From assembly GCF_010731895.1 (NCBI RefSeq), contig NZ_AP022596.1:4712001-4776000 (forward strand): a stretch of DNA of 64,000 bases. The letters run 5' to 3'. Source of the stretch: Mycolicibacterium helvum. GTDB lineage: Bacteria > Actinomycetota > Actinomycetes > Mycobacteriales > Mycobacteriaceae. The notes below the pieces were generated by a model. It ran no database searches. It was not told where the DNA came from and worked only from the letters and a program-made list of their open reading frames with translations. This document shows positions 26,485 through 35,787 of the stretch, piece after piece. Numbering within the stretch: position 1 is the stretch's first letter; every line of letters starts with the position of its first letter. A program made the position numbers and the translations under genes.

Positions 26485-27221
26485 CCGCGCCGGCGATCCG
26501 TGTCGAGGGCCTGCACTACCGCTATCCCGACGGCCGCGTTGCACTCGATGGCGTCGACCTGTGCATCGCCCGCGGCGAGCGCGTGGCCATCCTCGGGCCC
26601 AACGGGGCGGGCAAGACCACGCTGATGCTGCACCTCAACGGCGTGCTCACCGCAACCTCGGGGAACGTCGAGATCAGCGGAATCGCTCTGAGCCGCAAGA
26701 GCCTTCGCGATATCAGGCGCCGGGTCGGGTTGGTGTTCCAGGACCCAGACGACCAGCTTTTCATGCCGACCGTGGCACAGGACGTCGCGTTCGGCCCGGC
26801 CAACTTCGGGGTGACCGGCGACGAGCTGGCGGCCAGGGTGGCCCAGGCCCTGGCCGTGGTGTCGATGACCGAGCACGCCGAGCGCAGTCCCGCCCACCTG
26901 TCCGGCGGTCAGCGCAGGCGCGCGGCGCTGGCGACGGTGCTGGCCTGCGAACCGGAGATCCTGGTGCTCGACGAACCGTCGGCCAACCTCGATCCGGTGG
27001 CGCGCCGCGAATTGGCGGAAACGCTGGCGACCTTGCCGGCGACGATGTTGGTCGTCACCCATGACCTGCCGTATGCCGCGCAGCTGTGTGACCGCGCGAT
27101 TGTTCTGGATCACGGCGCGGTGGTGGCCGACGACACCATTGCCGCGGTGTTGTCGGACAGCGCGCTGCTGGCCGCCCACCGGCTCGAATTACCCTGGGGC
27201 TTCACCGTTCCCGCGTCGTAG
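26481..27221 (+). CDS. cbiO: ECF transporter ATP-binding component CbiO
   Basis: 246-residue ABC ATPase that powers cobalt/nickel uptake. All motifs are present: Walker A GPNGAGKT, Q-loop VFQDPDDQLF, signature LSGGQRRR, Walker B ILVLDEPSANLDP, and the switch His in VVTHDLPYA. The ATG at 26481 overlaps the cbiQ stop; the frame extends 66 bases upstream but inside cbiQ. The gene ends facing mtr, with a strong inverted repeat between them. Confidence 0.92.
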   Translation: MTAPAIRVEGLHYRYPDGRVALDGVDLCIARGERVAILGPNGAGKTTLMLHLNGVLTATSGNVEISGIALSRKSLRDIRRRVGLVFQDPDDQLFMPTVAQDVAFGPANFGVTGDELAARVAQALAVVSMTEHAERSPAHLSGGQRRRAALATVLACEPEILVLDEPSANLDPVARRELAETLATLPATMLVVTHDLPYAAQLCDRAIVLDHGAVVADDTIAAVLSDSALLAAHRLELPWGFTVPAS

Positions 27222-27230
27222 CGCAGCGGC

Positions 27231-27285
27231 GAGTGTGCGGTTTCATCCGCGACTCGCCGTGCGCGGCGGATGAAACCGCACACTC
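27231..27285. terminator. 20-bp perfect inverted repeat between convergent cbiO and mtr
   Basis: Arms at 27231-27250 and 27266-27285 (beginning GAGTGTGCGG) are perfectly complementary over 20 bp with a 15-nt loop. The position between two convergent stops makes a bidirectional terminator likely. There is no U-tract. The arm is long enough that it may belong to a repeated element family. Confidence 0.75.
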
Positions 27286-27303
27286 AGGGAGTGAGTCTTG
27301 ACC

Positions 27304-28716
27304 TCAATGCCGCCGGGACGGTGGCCAGCGCGGTTCGCCGCACAACGCCAGCAACGCGTTCTCGATCACCTCGGGTAGTGCCGGGTGGATCCAGTACTGG
27401 CCGCGAGCCATGTCCTGGCCGGCCAGCCCGAAACTCATCGCCTGGATCAGCGGCTGGATCAGCGAGGACGCCTGATGGCCCATGATGTGCGCGCCCAGGA
27501 TCACCCCGGTGTCCGCCTCGACGATGATCTTGGCGATGCCGGTGGTGTCCTCCATAGCCCAGCCATAGGCCACGTCGGCATAGTCCTGAATCTTGACCTT
27601 GATGTCGTAACCGGCTGCGCGGGCTTCATTCTCGGTGAGTCCCACCGACGCGATCTGCGGGTCGGTGAACACCGCCGACGGAACGAAGCGGTGATCCGAC
27701 GGCATCAGATTCTCGGTGTCGTCCCAGTCCTGCAGCAGGTTGTGGCGCACCCGGCGAGCCTCGTGGTTGGCGACATGCTTGAGCTGATAATGCGAGGACA
27801 CATCGCCGAGCGCGAAGATGCCTCGGGCCGTGGTCCGTTGAAACTCGTCGACCACGATCAGGCCGTCCTCGTCGACCTCCACCCCGGCCAGGTCCAGGTC
27901 CATCAGATCGCCGTTGGGAATCCGGCCGGTGGCCACCAGCACCGCGTCCGCTGCTACCGAGGAGCCGTCATCGAGTTCGATGACTACCTGTGAGCCCTCG
28001 TGATGCGCGCCGATCATGTTGCGGTGACTGCGAATTTCCCACTTCTTGCCGGCGATGTCGGTGAACCGTTCGCAGATCGTGTCGTCGCAGTGCGACAGCA
28101 TTCCGCCGCCGCGGATGATGATGGTCACCCGCGTCCCCAGCGCGGAGAACACGTGCGCGAACTCGGCGGCGACGAATCCGCCGCCGATGATCACCAGGTG
28201 CTTGGGCAGGTCCGGGATGCGCATGATGGTGTCGCTGGTGTGCACTTGCACTCCACAGCCCGCGATCGCTTCGGGAATCATCGCTCGTGCGCCCGCGGCG
28301 ATCACCACCTGCTCGGCGGTGAACTCCTCGCCGTTCTCGGTGCGCAGCCGGTAACCGGTCTCGGTGCGGCCGGTGAAGCGGGTGTGGCTGTCGTAGACCG
28401 TCACATTCGGCAGTGAACGCCGATAGTGTTCCCCGCCGGACGCCAGCGGGTCGATGCGGCCGAAGACCCGCGACACGATATCGGTCCAGCGCACCCCGTC
28501 GATGTGGGCGTCGACGCCGTATCGGGCGGACTCTCGCACGGTCTGGGCCACCTCGGCGGCGTAGACGAACATCTTGGTCGGAATGCAGCCCACGTTCAGG
28601 CAGGTGCCGCCGAACACGCCCTGCTCACAGATCGCGATCTTCTTACCGGCGTAGCGTTCATCGGGAATCGAGTTGCCCGAGCCGGTCCCGATGATCGCAA
28701 TATCGAAGTGCTGCAA
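27304..28716 (-). CDS. mtr: mycothione reductase Mtr
   Basis: 470-residue flavoprotein disulfide reductase that reduces mycothiol disulfide with NADPH in the cytosol. FAD motif IIGTGSGN at the N-terminus, redox-active disulfide GGTCLNVGCIPTK, NADPH-binding IIGGGFVAAEFAHVF, and the C-terminal His-Glu pair HPALPEVIENAL are intact. The frame stays open well upstream through the preceding gene. The expected N-terminus (LQHFDIAIIGTG) corresponds to TTG 28716, with AAGGGGA 5 nt upstream, 10 bp after the hydrolase stop. It marks an actinomycete that makes mycothiol. Confidence 0.9.
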   Translation of the reverse strand: MQHFDIAIIGTGSGNSIPDERYAGKKIAICEQGVFGGTCLNVGCIPTKMFVYAAEVAQTVRESARYGVDAHIDGVRWTDIVSRVFGRIDPLASGGEHYRRSLPNVTVYDSHTRFTGRTETGYRLRTENGEEFTAEQVVIAAGARAMIPEAIAGCGVQVHTSDTIMRIPDLPKHLVIIGGGFVAAEFAHVFSALGTRVTIIIRGGGMLSHCDDTICERFTDIAGKKWEIRSHRNMIGAHHEGSQVVIELDDGSSVAADAVLVATGRIPNGDLMDLDLAGVEVDEDGLIVVDEFQRTTARGIFALGDVSSHYQLKHVANHEARRVRHNLLQDWDDTENLMPSDHRFVPSAVFTDPQIASVGLTENEARAAGYDIKVKIQDYADVAYGWAMEDTTGIAKIIVEADTGVILGAHIMGHQASSLIQPLIQAMSFGLAGQDMARGQYWIHPALPEVIENALLALCGEPRWPPSRRH

Positions 28717-28726
28717 CAAAATCCCC

Positions 28727-29749
28727 TTATCCCCGGCCCGCAGTCGATGAGGCCGATTCCAGATGCGCACGATAGATTTCCAGCCAGGAGTCCAGTTCGC
28801 GGTAGGACTGGCGCCGGGGACCCCGCAACGACAGGAACACGTCGTGTTTGGCGTCGCGAATCGGAACGACGGTGGTGCGGTTGCCGATGCAGCCCGCCCA
28901 CCGCGCGATCTGGGTGACGTCCAGCACAGCGTCACCACGCTGCATGCTCGACGCGTCGGCGCTCTCGGTCACGCTGTGGTCGGACCGCAGAATCAGGTTC
29001 GGCACACCGACATCCAGGCCGCGATGCAACGTGGCGTGGCCGCGGCGGATGGCGTGGATCCAGCCGAAGGTCACCGGAAATCCGCCCAACGGCTTCCACA
29101 CCAGGTTGTAATCGAACTCGCCGTGGTAGTCGCGATGCAACGTCAGCCCATAGCCACCCTTGCTGGTCGCGCGCACCACCCTGGTCTTGCGTACCCGCGA
29201 TATCGCGCCGATCGCCGTCGAGGTCAACCGGGTGCGCAGGATTGCCGGGCCGTGCAGGTCCAGCCACGGACTGTTGAGCACCAGACCCCCGAGAGCCAGC
29301 GCCGCCGTCGCATTGCGCTGACGCACCCGGTTCAGCCACAGCGACACGATCAGCCCGCCGGCGGAATGCCCGTACACCAGGATTTTTGCGCCGCGATTCT
29401 CGGCCGCGATCACCTCGACCGCGCGCTCCAGCTCGCGGTCGTAGCGGGCGAGGTCGGTGGTGAAGTGCGGAGTCTGACCCTCCCGCCAGGATCGGCCGCA
29501 CTTGTGTTGGTCCAGCGCATAGAACCGGAAACCGGCGGCAGCGAAGTGGTCGGCCAGTTCGGTGTTGAAGAAATAGTCGGTGAACCCGTGCACGGCCAGC
29601 ACGGTGTGCGTGGCGGGCGCGTCGTCCGCGCGGCGCACGAGCGTGGCGAACAAATCGCCCTCGCCGTCGGGGTCCGGCCCCAACGCCATGGTGGCCTGTT
29701 GGTAGCCGGGAAGGACATCGTCGGCCCATTCGGCCCGAGCTCCCGTCAC
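28727..29749 (-). CDS. alpha/beta hydrolase, monoacylglycerol-lipase-like (Rv2854 type)
   Basis: 340-residue serine hydrolase of the S33/lysophospholipase group. The nucleophile elbow is VYGHSAGGLIVSLWLNRV. The oxyanion region VLAVHGFTDYFFN and the late Asp/His (near PIRDAKHDVFLSLRG) complete the expected triad. It probably cleaves acylglycerols or related esters. It is upstream of mtr in the same operon, as in M. tuberculosis. GTG 29749 lies 7 nt after a TAGGGT box, so its mRNA may be leaderless. Confidence 0.85.
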   Translation of the reverse strand: MTGARAEWADDVLPGYQQATMALGPDPDGEGDLFATLVRRADDAPATHTVLAVHGFTDYFFNTELADHFAAAGFRFYALDQHKCGRSWREGQTPHFTTDLARYDRELERAVEVIAAENRGAKILVYGHSAGGLIVSLWLNRVRQRNATAALALGGLVLNSPWLDLHGPAILRTRLTSTAIGAISRVRKTRVVRATSKGGYGLTLHRDYHGEFDYNLVWKPLGGFPVTFGWIHAIRRGHATLHRGLDVGVPNLILRSDHSVTESADASSMQRGDAVLDVTQIARWAGCIGNRTTVVPIRDAKHDVFLSLRGPRRQSYRELDSWLEIYRAHLESASSTAGRG

Positions 29750-29756
29750 ACGCCCT

Positions 29757-29762
29757 ACCCTA
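29757..29762 (-). promoter_or_regulatory. candidate -10 box (TAGGGT) of the hydrolase-mtr operon
   Basis: On the minus strand TAGGGT lies 7 nt before GTG 29749, matching the TANNNT spacing seen at several other genes in this window. Confidence 0.45.
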
Positions 29763-29765
29763 ACC

Positions 29766-29802
29766 GGGTGTGGTGCTGGCTACATCGGGGTGTGGTGCTG
29801 GC
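29766..29802. repeat. 15-bp direct repeat in the mqo/hydrolase divergent region
   Basis: GGGTGTGGTGCTGGC occurs at 29766-29780 and 29788-29802, a 22-bp period, i.e. two helical turns. It sits between two divergent promoters and could be a tandem regulator site. Role unknown. Confidence 0.5.
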
Positions 29803-29881
29803 GACTCTCCCGATTAACTGACTGCCGCTCGGGATAACCTGACTATCTATACAGCTGTTTCGAGTAAAGGACGACGAACCG

Positions 29882-31453
29882 GTGTCTGATAACACCAAGA
29901 CCGACGTGGTGCTGGTTGGCGCCGGAATCATGAGCGCGACGCTGGGGGCTCTGCTACGTCTGGTCCAACCGGACTGGTCGATCACGCTGGTCGAGCGCCT
30001 CGACGCGGCCGCAGCCGAGAGTTCCGATCCGTGGAACAACGCCGGCACCGGCCACTCGGCGCTGTGCGAGCTGAACTACACCCCGCAGATGCCCGACGGC
30101 AGCATCGACATTGCCAAGGCCATCAATGTCAACGAACAGTTCCAGGTCACTCGCCAATTCTGGAGCTACGCGCACGAAAACGGCATCCTGCCCGACGTCC
30201 GCAGCTTCCTGAACCCCATCCCGCACGTCAGCTTCGTTCAGGGTGCTGAGCACATCGACTACCTGCGTCGCCGCCGCGACACCCTGGTGCGCAACCCGCT
30301 GTTCGCGACGATGGAGTTCATCGACGACCGCGACGAGTTCACCCGCCGTCTGCCGCTGATGGCCAAGGGCCGCGACTTCTCCGAGCCGGTCGCCCTCAAC
30401 TGGACCGAGGACGGCACCGACGTCGACTTCGGGTCGCTGACCCGCCAGCTGCTCGGCTACGGCACCGAGCGTGGTATGACCACGTTGTTCGGTCACGACG
30501 TGCTCGACCTGCACAAGGAGTCCGACGGCGGCTGGACGGTCAAGATCCACAACCGGCGCACCGGACAGAAGCGCAAGCTGTCGGCCAAATTCGTGTTCGT
30601 CGGTGCCGGCGGCGGAGCCCTTCCGCTACTGCAGAAGGCCGGCATCCCGGAGGCCAAGGGCTTCGGTGGGTTCCCGGTCAGTGGCCAGTGGCTGCGCACC
30701 GGCAACGCCGAGTTGGCTGCCGCCCACCACGCCAAGGTGTACGGCGCCCCGCCGCTGGGTGCCCCGCCGATGTCGGTGCCGCATCTGGACACCCGCGTGA
30801 TCAACGGACGTTCGTGGCTGCTGTTCGGCCCGTTCGCCGGCTGGTCGCCGAAGTTCCTCAAGGAGGGCAAGGTCACCGATCTGCCGCTGTCGGTCAAGCC
30901 CAACAACCTCGCTTCGATGATCGGCGTCGGGCTGACCGAGATGGGTCTGCTGAAGTACCTCATCAGCCAGCTCGCGCTCAGCGAGGCCGACCGCGTCAAC
31001 GATCTCCGTCAATTCGCGCCCACCGCACAAGATTCCGACTGGGAGATCGATGTCGCCGGCCAGCGGGTGCAGGTGATTCGCCGCGACTCCAAGAAGCTCG
31101 GTGTGCTCGAGTTCGGCACCACGGTGCTGTCGGCTGCCGACGGCTCGATCGCCGGTCTGCTCGGTGCGTCCCCGGGTGCCTCGACCGCCGTCCCGGCGAT
31201 GATCGAAGTCCTGGAGCGCTGCTTCGCCGACCGCTACCAGGGCTGGCTGCCCAAGCTCAAGGAGATGGTGCCCTCGCTGGGCGTCAAGCTCTCGGAAAAC
31301 CCGGAGCTGTTCGCCGAGGTGTGGGCGCACGGTACCAAGGTGCTCGGGCTGCAGAGCCGAGCCGACGCCAGCCGCGCCGCCATCGCCGCGGGAGCCGACA
31401 TCGCGCCCGTCGCTTCGGGTTCCGGTAGCCCGGAACCCGCGGGAGTGGTGTGA
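29882..31453 (+). CDS. mqo: malate:quinone oxidoreductase
   Basis: 523-residue FAD-dependent, membrane-associated enzyme that oxidises malate to oxaloacetate and passes electrons to menaquinone. N-terminal FAD motif [13 protein letters not shown] and family signatures such as [20 protein letters not shown] are present over the full length. Start GTG 29882 with AAAGGACGA upstream. A short Ser/Gly/Pro-rich C-terminal tail extends beyond the usual end. Its stop overlaps the GNAT start (GTGTGA). Confidence 0.93.
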   Translation: MSDNTKTDVVLVGAGIMSATLGALLRLVQPDWSITLVERLDAAAAESSDPWNNAGTGHSALCELNYTPQMPDGSIDIAKAINVNEQFQVTRQFWSYAHENGILPDVRSFLNPIPHVSFVQGAEHIDYLRRRRDTLVRNPLFATMEFIDDRDEFTRRLPLMAKGRDFSEPVALNWTEDGTDVDFGSLTRQLLGYGTERGMTTLFGHDVLDLHKESDGGWTVKIHNRRTGQKRKLSAKFVFVGAGGGALPLLQKAGIPEAKGFGGFPVSGQWLRTGNAELAAAHHAKVYGAPPLGAPPMSVPHLDTRVINGRSWLLFGPFAGWSPKFLKEGKVTDLPLSVKPNNLASMIGVGLTEMGLLKYLISQLALSEADRVNDLRQFAPTAQDSDWEIDVAGQRVQVIRRDSKKLGVLEFGTTVLSAADGSIAGLLGASPGASTAVPAMIEVLERCFADRYQGWLPKLKEMVPSLGVKLSENPELFAEVWAHGTKVLGLQSRADASRAAIAAGADIAPVASGSGSPEPAGVV

Positions 31454-31953
31454 CGGTCGCCTTGCGCCGCTTCTGGGCCAAGGACCTTGACGCGGCGACC
31501 CTCTACGAGCTGTTGAAGTTGCGGGTCGAGGTGTTCGTTGTCGAACAGGCCTGCCCGTATCCGGAGCTCGACGGGCGTGATCTGCTCGCCGAGACCCGGC
31601 ACTTCTGGTTGGAGCAGCCCGACGGCACGGTGATCGCCACGCTGCGGTTGATGGAGGAGCACGCCGGCGGGGAGAAGACGTTCCGTATTGGCCGCGTCTG
31701 CACACAGCGCGCCGCGCGCGGCCAGGGCCACACCACGCGGCTGCTGCAGGCCGCGATTGCCGAGGTGGGCGACTACCTGTGCCGGATCGACGCGCAGACC
31801 TACCTCGCCGACATGTATGCCCGGCACGGCTTCGTTGCCGCCGGAGCAGAATTCGTCGAAGACGGCATTCCCCACGTACCGATGGTGCGGCGCACCGGCG
31901 GAGCCGCTTGGCCGGCGACATCGGATACCGGCACCGAAGTCGACCAGCCGTGA
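31450..31953 (+). CDS. GNAT N-acetyltransferase, ElaA-like (Rv2851c type)
   Basis: 167-residue GNAT protein. The acetyl-CoA motif is [21 protein letters not shown], followed by [15 protein letters not shown]. The opening [18 protein letters not shown] is characteristic of the ElaA subgroup. Substrate unknown. It is translationally coupled to mqo upstream and to the chelatase gene downstream (GTGA). Confidence 0.85.
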   Translation: MTVALRRFWAKDLDAATLYELLKLRVEVFVVEQACPYPELDGRDLLAETRHFWLEQPDGTVIATLRLMEEHAGGEKTFRIGRVCTQRAARGQGHTTRLLQAAIAEVGDYLCRIDAQTYLADMYARHGFVAAGAEFVEDGIPHVPMVRRTGGAAWPATSDTGTEVDQP

Positions 31954-33773
31954 GCGCGGCTCCTTATCCCTTCAGCGCGATCGTCGGGCACGACCAGCTG
32001 AGATTGGCCCTGGTGCTGTGCGCGGTGCGTCCGGAGATCGGCGGTGTGCTGATCCGCGGCGAGAAGGGCACCGCGAAGTCGACTGCGGTGCGGGCGCTGG
32101 CCGCGATCCTGGAGCAGGTCGACGCGGACTCGCGGCTGGTGGAGTTGCCCATCGGGGCGACCGAGGACCGGGTGGTCGGCTCACTGGACTTACAGAAGGT
32201 TCTGCGCGACGGTGAGCACGCATTCTCGCCGGGGTTGCTGGCACGGGCGCACGGCGGTGTGCTTTACGTCGATGAGGTCAACCTGCTGCATGACCATCTC
32301 GTTGACCTCATGCTCGACGCCGCCGCCATGGGCCGGGTGCACATCGAGCGTGACGGGATATCGCACTCGCATGAGGCGCGCTTCGTCCTGATCGGCACCA
32401 TGAATCCCGAAGAGGGCGAACTACGTCCGCAGTTGCTGGACCGGTTCGGGCTGACTGTCGACGTGCACGCCTCCCGCGATGTGCCGGTGCGCAGTGAGGT
32501 GATCCGCCAGCGACTGGCCTATGAGGCTGACCCAGCCGGCTTCGCCGCGCGGCACGCCGAGCAGGACAGCGAGCTGGCCCGCCGGATCGCCGCCGCGCGT
32601 GAGCGGGTCGCCGATGTCGTGCTGCCCGACGCCGAGCTGACCCGGATCGCAGCGCTGTGCGCGGCTTTCGACGTCGACGGGATGCGCGCCGATCTGGTGG
32701 TGGCCCGCACTGCGGTGGCGCACGCCGCCTGGCGGGGAGCAGAAACCGTGGCGGCCGAGGACATTCGGGTGGCCGCCGAGCTGGCGTTGCCGCACCGGCG
32801 CAGGCGCGACCCGTTCGACGATCCGGGTCTTGATCCCGCCCAGCTCGACGAGGCGATGGCCGCGGCCGAAGGTGGGCCGGAACCCGATCCCGACCCCGAC
32901 CCGGACCCGCCCGGCGGCGGGCAGGCAAGCGACGGATCGTCGCAACCGTCTGCGCCGCAGGGGAATTCGTCGTCAGCGCCGAAGCCGTCGGCACCGCCCG
33001 CGGCGACCTTTCGCACCCGGGCGCTGACCGTGCCCGGGGTGGGGGAGGGCACCCCCGGCCGGCGCTCGCGGGCGCGTAACCGATCCGGGGCGGTGGTCAG
33101 CGCCACCGATGCCCCCGAGCAGGGGCACGGGTTGCACCTGTTCGCCACCGTGCTCAACGCCGCAGGCAACGGCCGGCTGCGGCCGCACCCCGAGGACATT
33201 CGCCGGGCGGTTCGGGTGGGCCGCGAAGGCAACCTGGTGATCTTCGTCGTCGACGCCTCTGGGTCGATGGCCGCGCGGGACCGGATGTCTGCGGTGACGG
33301 GTGCGGCGCTGTCGTTGTTGCGCGACGCCTACCAGCGTCGTGACAAGGTCGCTGTCGTCACCTTCCGGCAAGACGGTGCCCGGGTCCTGCTGCCACCGAC
33401 GACGTCGGCGCATATCGCCTCGCGTCGGCTGACCCGGTTCGACACCGGGGGCACCACGCCGTTGGCGCAGGGTCTGCTGGCCGCCCGAGACGTCGTGGTC
33501 CGTGAGCGGGTGCGCGACCGGACCAGACGCCCGCTGGTGGTGGTCCTCACCGACGGCCGGGCCACCGGTGGTCCGGATCCGCTGGGGCGTAGCCGTTCTG
33601 CGGCGCGCCGGCTGGTGGCCGAGGGGGCCGCCGCGGTGGTGGTGGATTGCGAGACGTCGTACGTCCGGCTGGACTTGGCCGCCGATCTGGCGCAGCATCT
33701 GGAAGCCCCGCTGCTGCAATTGGAGCAGCTGCGCGCAGACTATCTGGCACGGGCCGTGCGCCGCGTGGCCTGA
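31950..33773 (+). CDS. magnesium-chelatase-like AAA+/VWA protein (Rv2850c type)
   Basis: 607-residue fusion of a ChlI-like AAA+ ATPase and a ChlD-like von Willebrand A domain. Walker A is [10 protein letters not shown] (about residue 32) and Walker B is [10 protein letters not shown]. An acidic/Pro-rich linker follows at about 310-350. The VWA MIDAS motif is [10 protein letters not shown] (about 434). Beside cobO, cobB and cysG it may act in metal insertion with the corrinoid genes, although mycobacteria use CobNST for cobaltochelatase and its true partner is unknown. Start GTG 31950 overlaps the GNAT stop; the frame upstream lies inside that gene. Confidence 0.87.
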   Translation: MSAAPYPFSAIVGHDQLRLALVLCAVRPEIGGVLIRGEKGTAKSTAVRALAAILEQVDADSRLVELPIGATEDRVVGSLDLQKVLRDGEHAFSPGLLARAHGGVLYVDEVNLLHDHLVDLMLDAAAMGRVHIERDGISHSHEARFVLIGTMNPEEGELRPQLLDRFGLTVDVHASRDVPVRSEVIRQRLAYEADPAGFAARHAEQDSELARRIAAARERVADVVLPDAELTRIAALCAAFDVDGMRADLVVARTAVAHAAWRGAETVAAEDIRVAAELALPHRRRRDPFDDPGLDPAQLDEAMAAAEGGPEPDPDPDPDPPGGGQASDGSSQPSAPQGNSSSAPKPSAPPAATFRTRALTVPGVGEGTPGRRSRARNRSGAVVSATDAPEQGHGLHLFATVLNAAGNGRLRPHPEDIRRAVRVGREGNLVIFVVDASGSMAARDRMSAVTGAALSLLRDAYQRRDKVAVVTFRQDGARVLLPPTTSAHIASRRLTRFDTGGTTPLAQGLLAARDVVVRERVRDRTRRPLVVVLTDGRATGGPDPLGRSRSAARRLVAEGAAAVVVDCETSYVRLDLAADLAQHLEAPLLQLEQLRADYLARAVRRVA

Positions 33774-33793
33774 GTGTTGGAAGGGGACCGACC

Positions 33794-34408
33794 ATGCCGC
33801 AGGGCCAGCCGATCGCCGTACCCGACGACGGCCTGACCACGCGTGCCCGGCGCAACACCCCGGTGCTCGCGGTGCATACCGGGCCCGGTAAGGGCAAGTC
33901 GACCGCGGCCTTCGGAATGGCGTTGCGGGCGTGGAACGCCGGGATGAGCGTGGCGGTGTTTCAGTTCGTCAAGAGCGCCAAGTGGAAGGTCGGCGAGGAG
34001 TCGGCGTTCGCCGCACTCGGCCGGCTGAACACCGAACAGGGCATCGGCGGCGCGGTCGAGTGGCACAAGATGGGTTCGGGTTGGTCCTGGACCCGCAAGA
34101 CCGGGTCGGACGACGACCACGCCGCCGCCGCGGCCGAAGGCTGGGCCGAGATCGCCGCACGGCTGGCCGACCAGCGCCATGACTTCTATGTCCTCGACGA
34201 GTTCACCTACCCGCTGAAATGGGGCTGGGTCGACGTCGATCACGTTGTCGAGACGTTGCTGGCGCGGCCAGGCGGCCAGCACGTGGTGATCACCGGCCGC
34301 GATGCCCCGCAGCGGCTGATCGACGCCGCCGACCTGGTGACCGAGATGGAATGCGTCAAACACCCGATGGACGCCGGCCGCAAAGGCCAGCGCGGTATTG
34401 AGTGGTAA
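33794..34408 (+). CDS. cobO: cob(I)yrinic acid a,c-diamide adenosyltransferase
   Basis: 204-residue CobO/BtuR-type enzyme that transfers the adenosyl group of ATP to the cobalt of the corrinoid. P-loop GPGKGKSTAAFG is near residue 34, FVKSAKW follows, and DFYVLDEFTYPLKWGW contains the acidic metal site. The ATG follows GGAAGGGGACC. It belongs to the chelatase-cobO-cobB-cysG operon. Confidence 0.92.
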   Translation: MPQGQPIAVPDDGLTTRARRNTPVLAVHTGPGKGKSTAAFGMALRAWNAGMSVAVFQFVKSAKWKVGEESAFAALGRLNTEQGIGGAVEWHKMGSGWSWTRKTGSDDDHAAAAAEGWAEIAARLADQRHDFYVLDEFTYPLKWGWVDVDHVVETLLARPGGQHVVITGRDAPQRLIDAADLVTEMECVKHPMDAGRKGQRGIEW

Positions 34409-34410
34409 GC

Positions 34411-35787
34411 ATGGTGTCCATTCCGGCCGTCGTGATCGCCGCCCCCGCATCGGGGAGCGGAAAGACCACGGTAGCAACGGGTTTGATCGGCGCACTGCGG
34501 GCGGCCGGGCATCGGGTCGCGCCGTTCAAGGTCGGTCCCGACTTCATCGATCCCGGCTACCATGCGCTCGCTGCCGGCCGGCCCGGCCGTAACCTCGACC
34601 CGGTCCTGGTGCCCGAAGAGCTGATCGGACCGCTGTATCGGCACGGCACCCGCGACGCGGATATCGCTGTGATCGAAGGGGTGATGGGCCTTTTCGACGG
34701 CCGCATCGACGAGCACATCGTCACCCCGGCCCGCGGCTCCACGGCGCATGTTGCCGAATTGCTCGGCGCCCCGGTGCTGCTGGTGGTCGACGCCCGCGGT
34801 CAGAGCCAGAGTATCGCCGCTGTGCTCCAAGGGTTTTCGACATTTCATCCCGGTATTCACATTGCCGGGGTGATCCTCAACCGGGTCGGCACCGCCCGCC
34901 ACGAGCAGGTGCTGCGCCAAGCCTGTGACGCGGCCGGGGTGCCGGTGCTCGGTGCGATCCCGCGCCAGGACGAATTGTCGGTGCCCTCGCGGCATCTGGG
35001 TCTGGTCACCGCCGTCGAGCACGGTGAGCAGGCGCTGGCCGCGGTCGCCGCGATGACCACGCTCGTCGCGCGCCATGTCGACCTGCCCGCCGTCGTCGCG
35101 GTGGGCGGCTCGCGGGTGTCGGCACCGCCCTGGGCCCCCGAGGACGTCGTCGGGCCACCCACCGCGGCACGTCCCGTCGTCGCCGTGGCCGCCGGCAAGG
35201 CCTTCAGCTTCGGCTACGCCGAACACCCGGAGCTGCTGCGCGCGGCCGGCGCCGATATCGTCGAATTCGACCCGCTCGCGGAACTTCTTCCCGCGCACAC
35301 CGCCGCCCTGGTGCTGCCGGGCGGCTTCCCCGAGCAGTACCTGGCCGACCTGTCGGCCAACACCGAACTGCGGGCCCAGATCCGTGAGCTGGCCGGCCAC
35401 GCACCCGTGCAGGCCGAGTGCGGCGGGCTCGCCTACCTCATGGATGATCTGGACGGGCATCCGATGTGCGGGGTGCTGGCCGGTTCGGCGCGGTTCACCC
35501 AGCGGTTGACCCTGGGCTACCGGGAAGCCGTGGCACTGTCGGAGTCGTCACTGCACGCGGCGGGGGAGCGGGTCGTCGGCCACGAATTCCACCGCACTAC
35601 AGCCGAATTCACCGGCACCGTCGAACCCGCTTGGGCGTTCCGGTCCTACGACGGCCAACCGGTTACCGAGGGCGCGGTGTGCGCCGGTGTGCATGCGTCG
35701 TATCTGCACACCCACCCCGCCGCGCAGCCACGCTCAATCGGACGGTTTGTCGAACATGCGGCGGCACGCTTTAAGCTCGGCCGGTGA
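34411..35787 (+). CDS. cobB: cobyrinic acid a,c-diamide synthase CobB
   Basis: 458-residue glutamine-dependent amidase of corrin ring carboxylates a and c. N-terminal ATP-binding motif APASGSGKTTVATG. The C-terminal glutamine amidotransferase domain has its Cys in QAECGGLAYLMDDL and a His in GVHASYLHTHP. The ATG at 34411 is 2 nt after the cobO stop; GTG 34402 and GTG 34414 are alternatives. The stop overlaps cysG (GTGA). Confidence 0.9.
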   Translation: MVSIPAVVIAAPASGSGKTTVATGLIGALRAAGHRVAPFKVGPDFIDPGYHALAAGRPGRNLDPVLVPEELIGPLYRHGTRDADIAVIEGVMGLFDGRIDEHIVTPARGSTAHVAELLGAPVLLVVDARGQSQSIAAVLQGFSTFHPGIHIAGVILNRVGTARHEQVLRQACDAAGVPVLGAIPRQDELSVPSRHLGLVTAVEHGEQALAAVAAMTTLVARHVDLPAVVAVGGSRVSAPPWAPEDVVGPPTAARPVVAVAAGKAFSFGYAEHPELLRAAGADIVEFDPLAELLPAHTAALVLPGGFPEQYLADLSANTELRAQIRELAGHAPVQAECGGLAYLMDDLDGHPMCGVLAGSARFTQRLTLGYREAVALSESSLHAAGERVVGHEFHRTTAEFTGTVEPAWAFRSYDGQPVTEGAVCAGVHASYLHTHPAAQPRSIGRFVEHAAARFKLGR

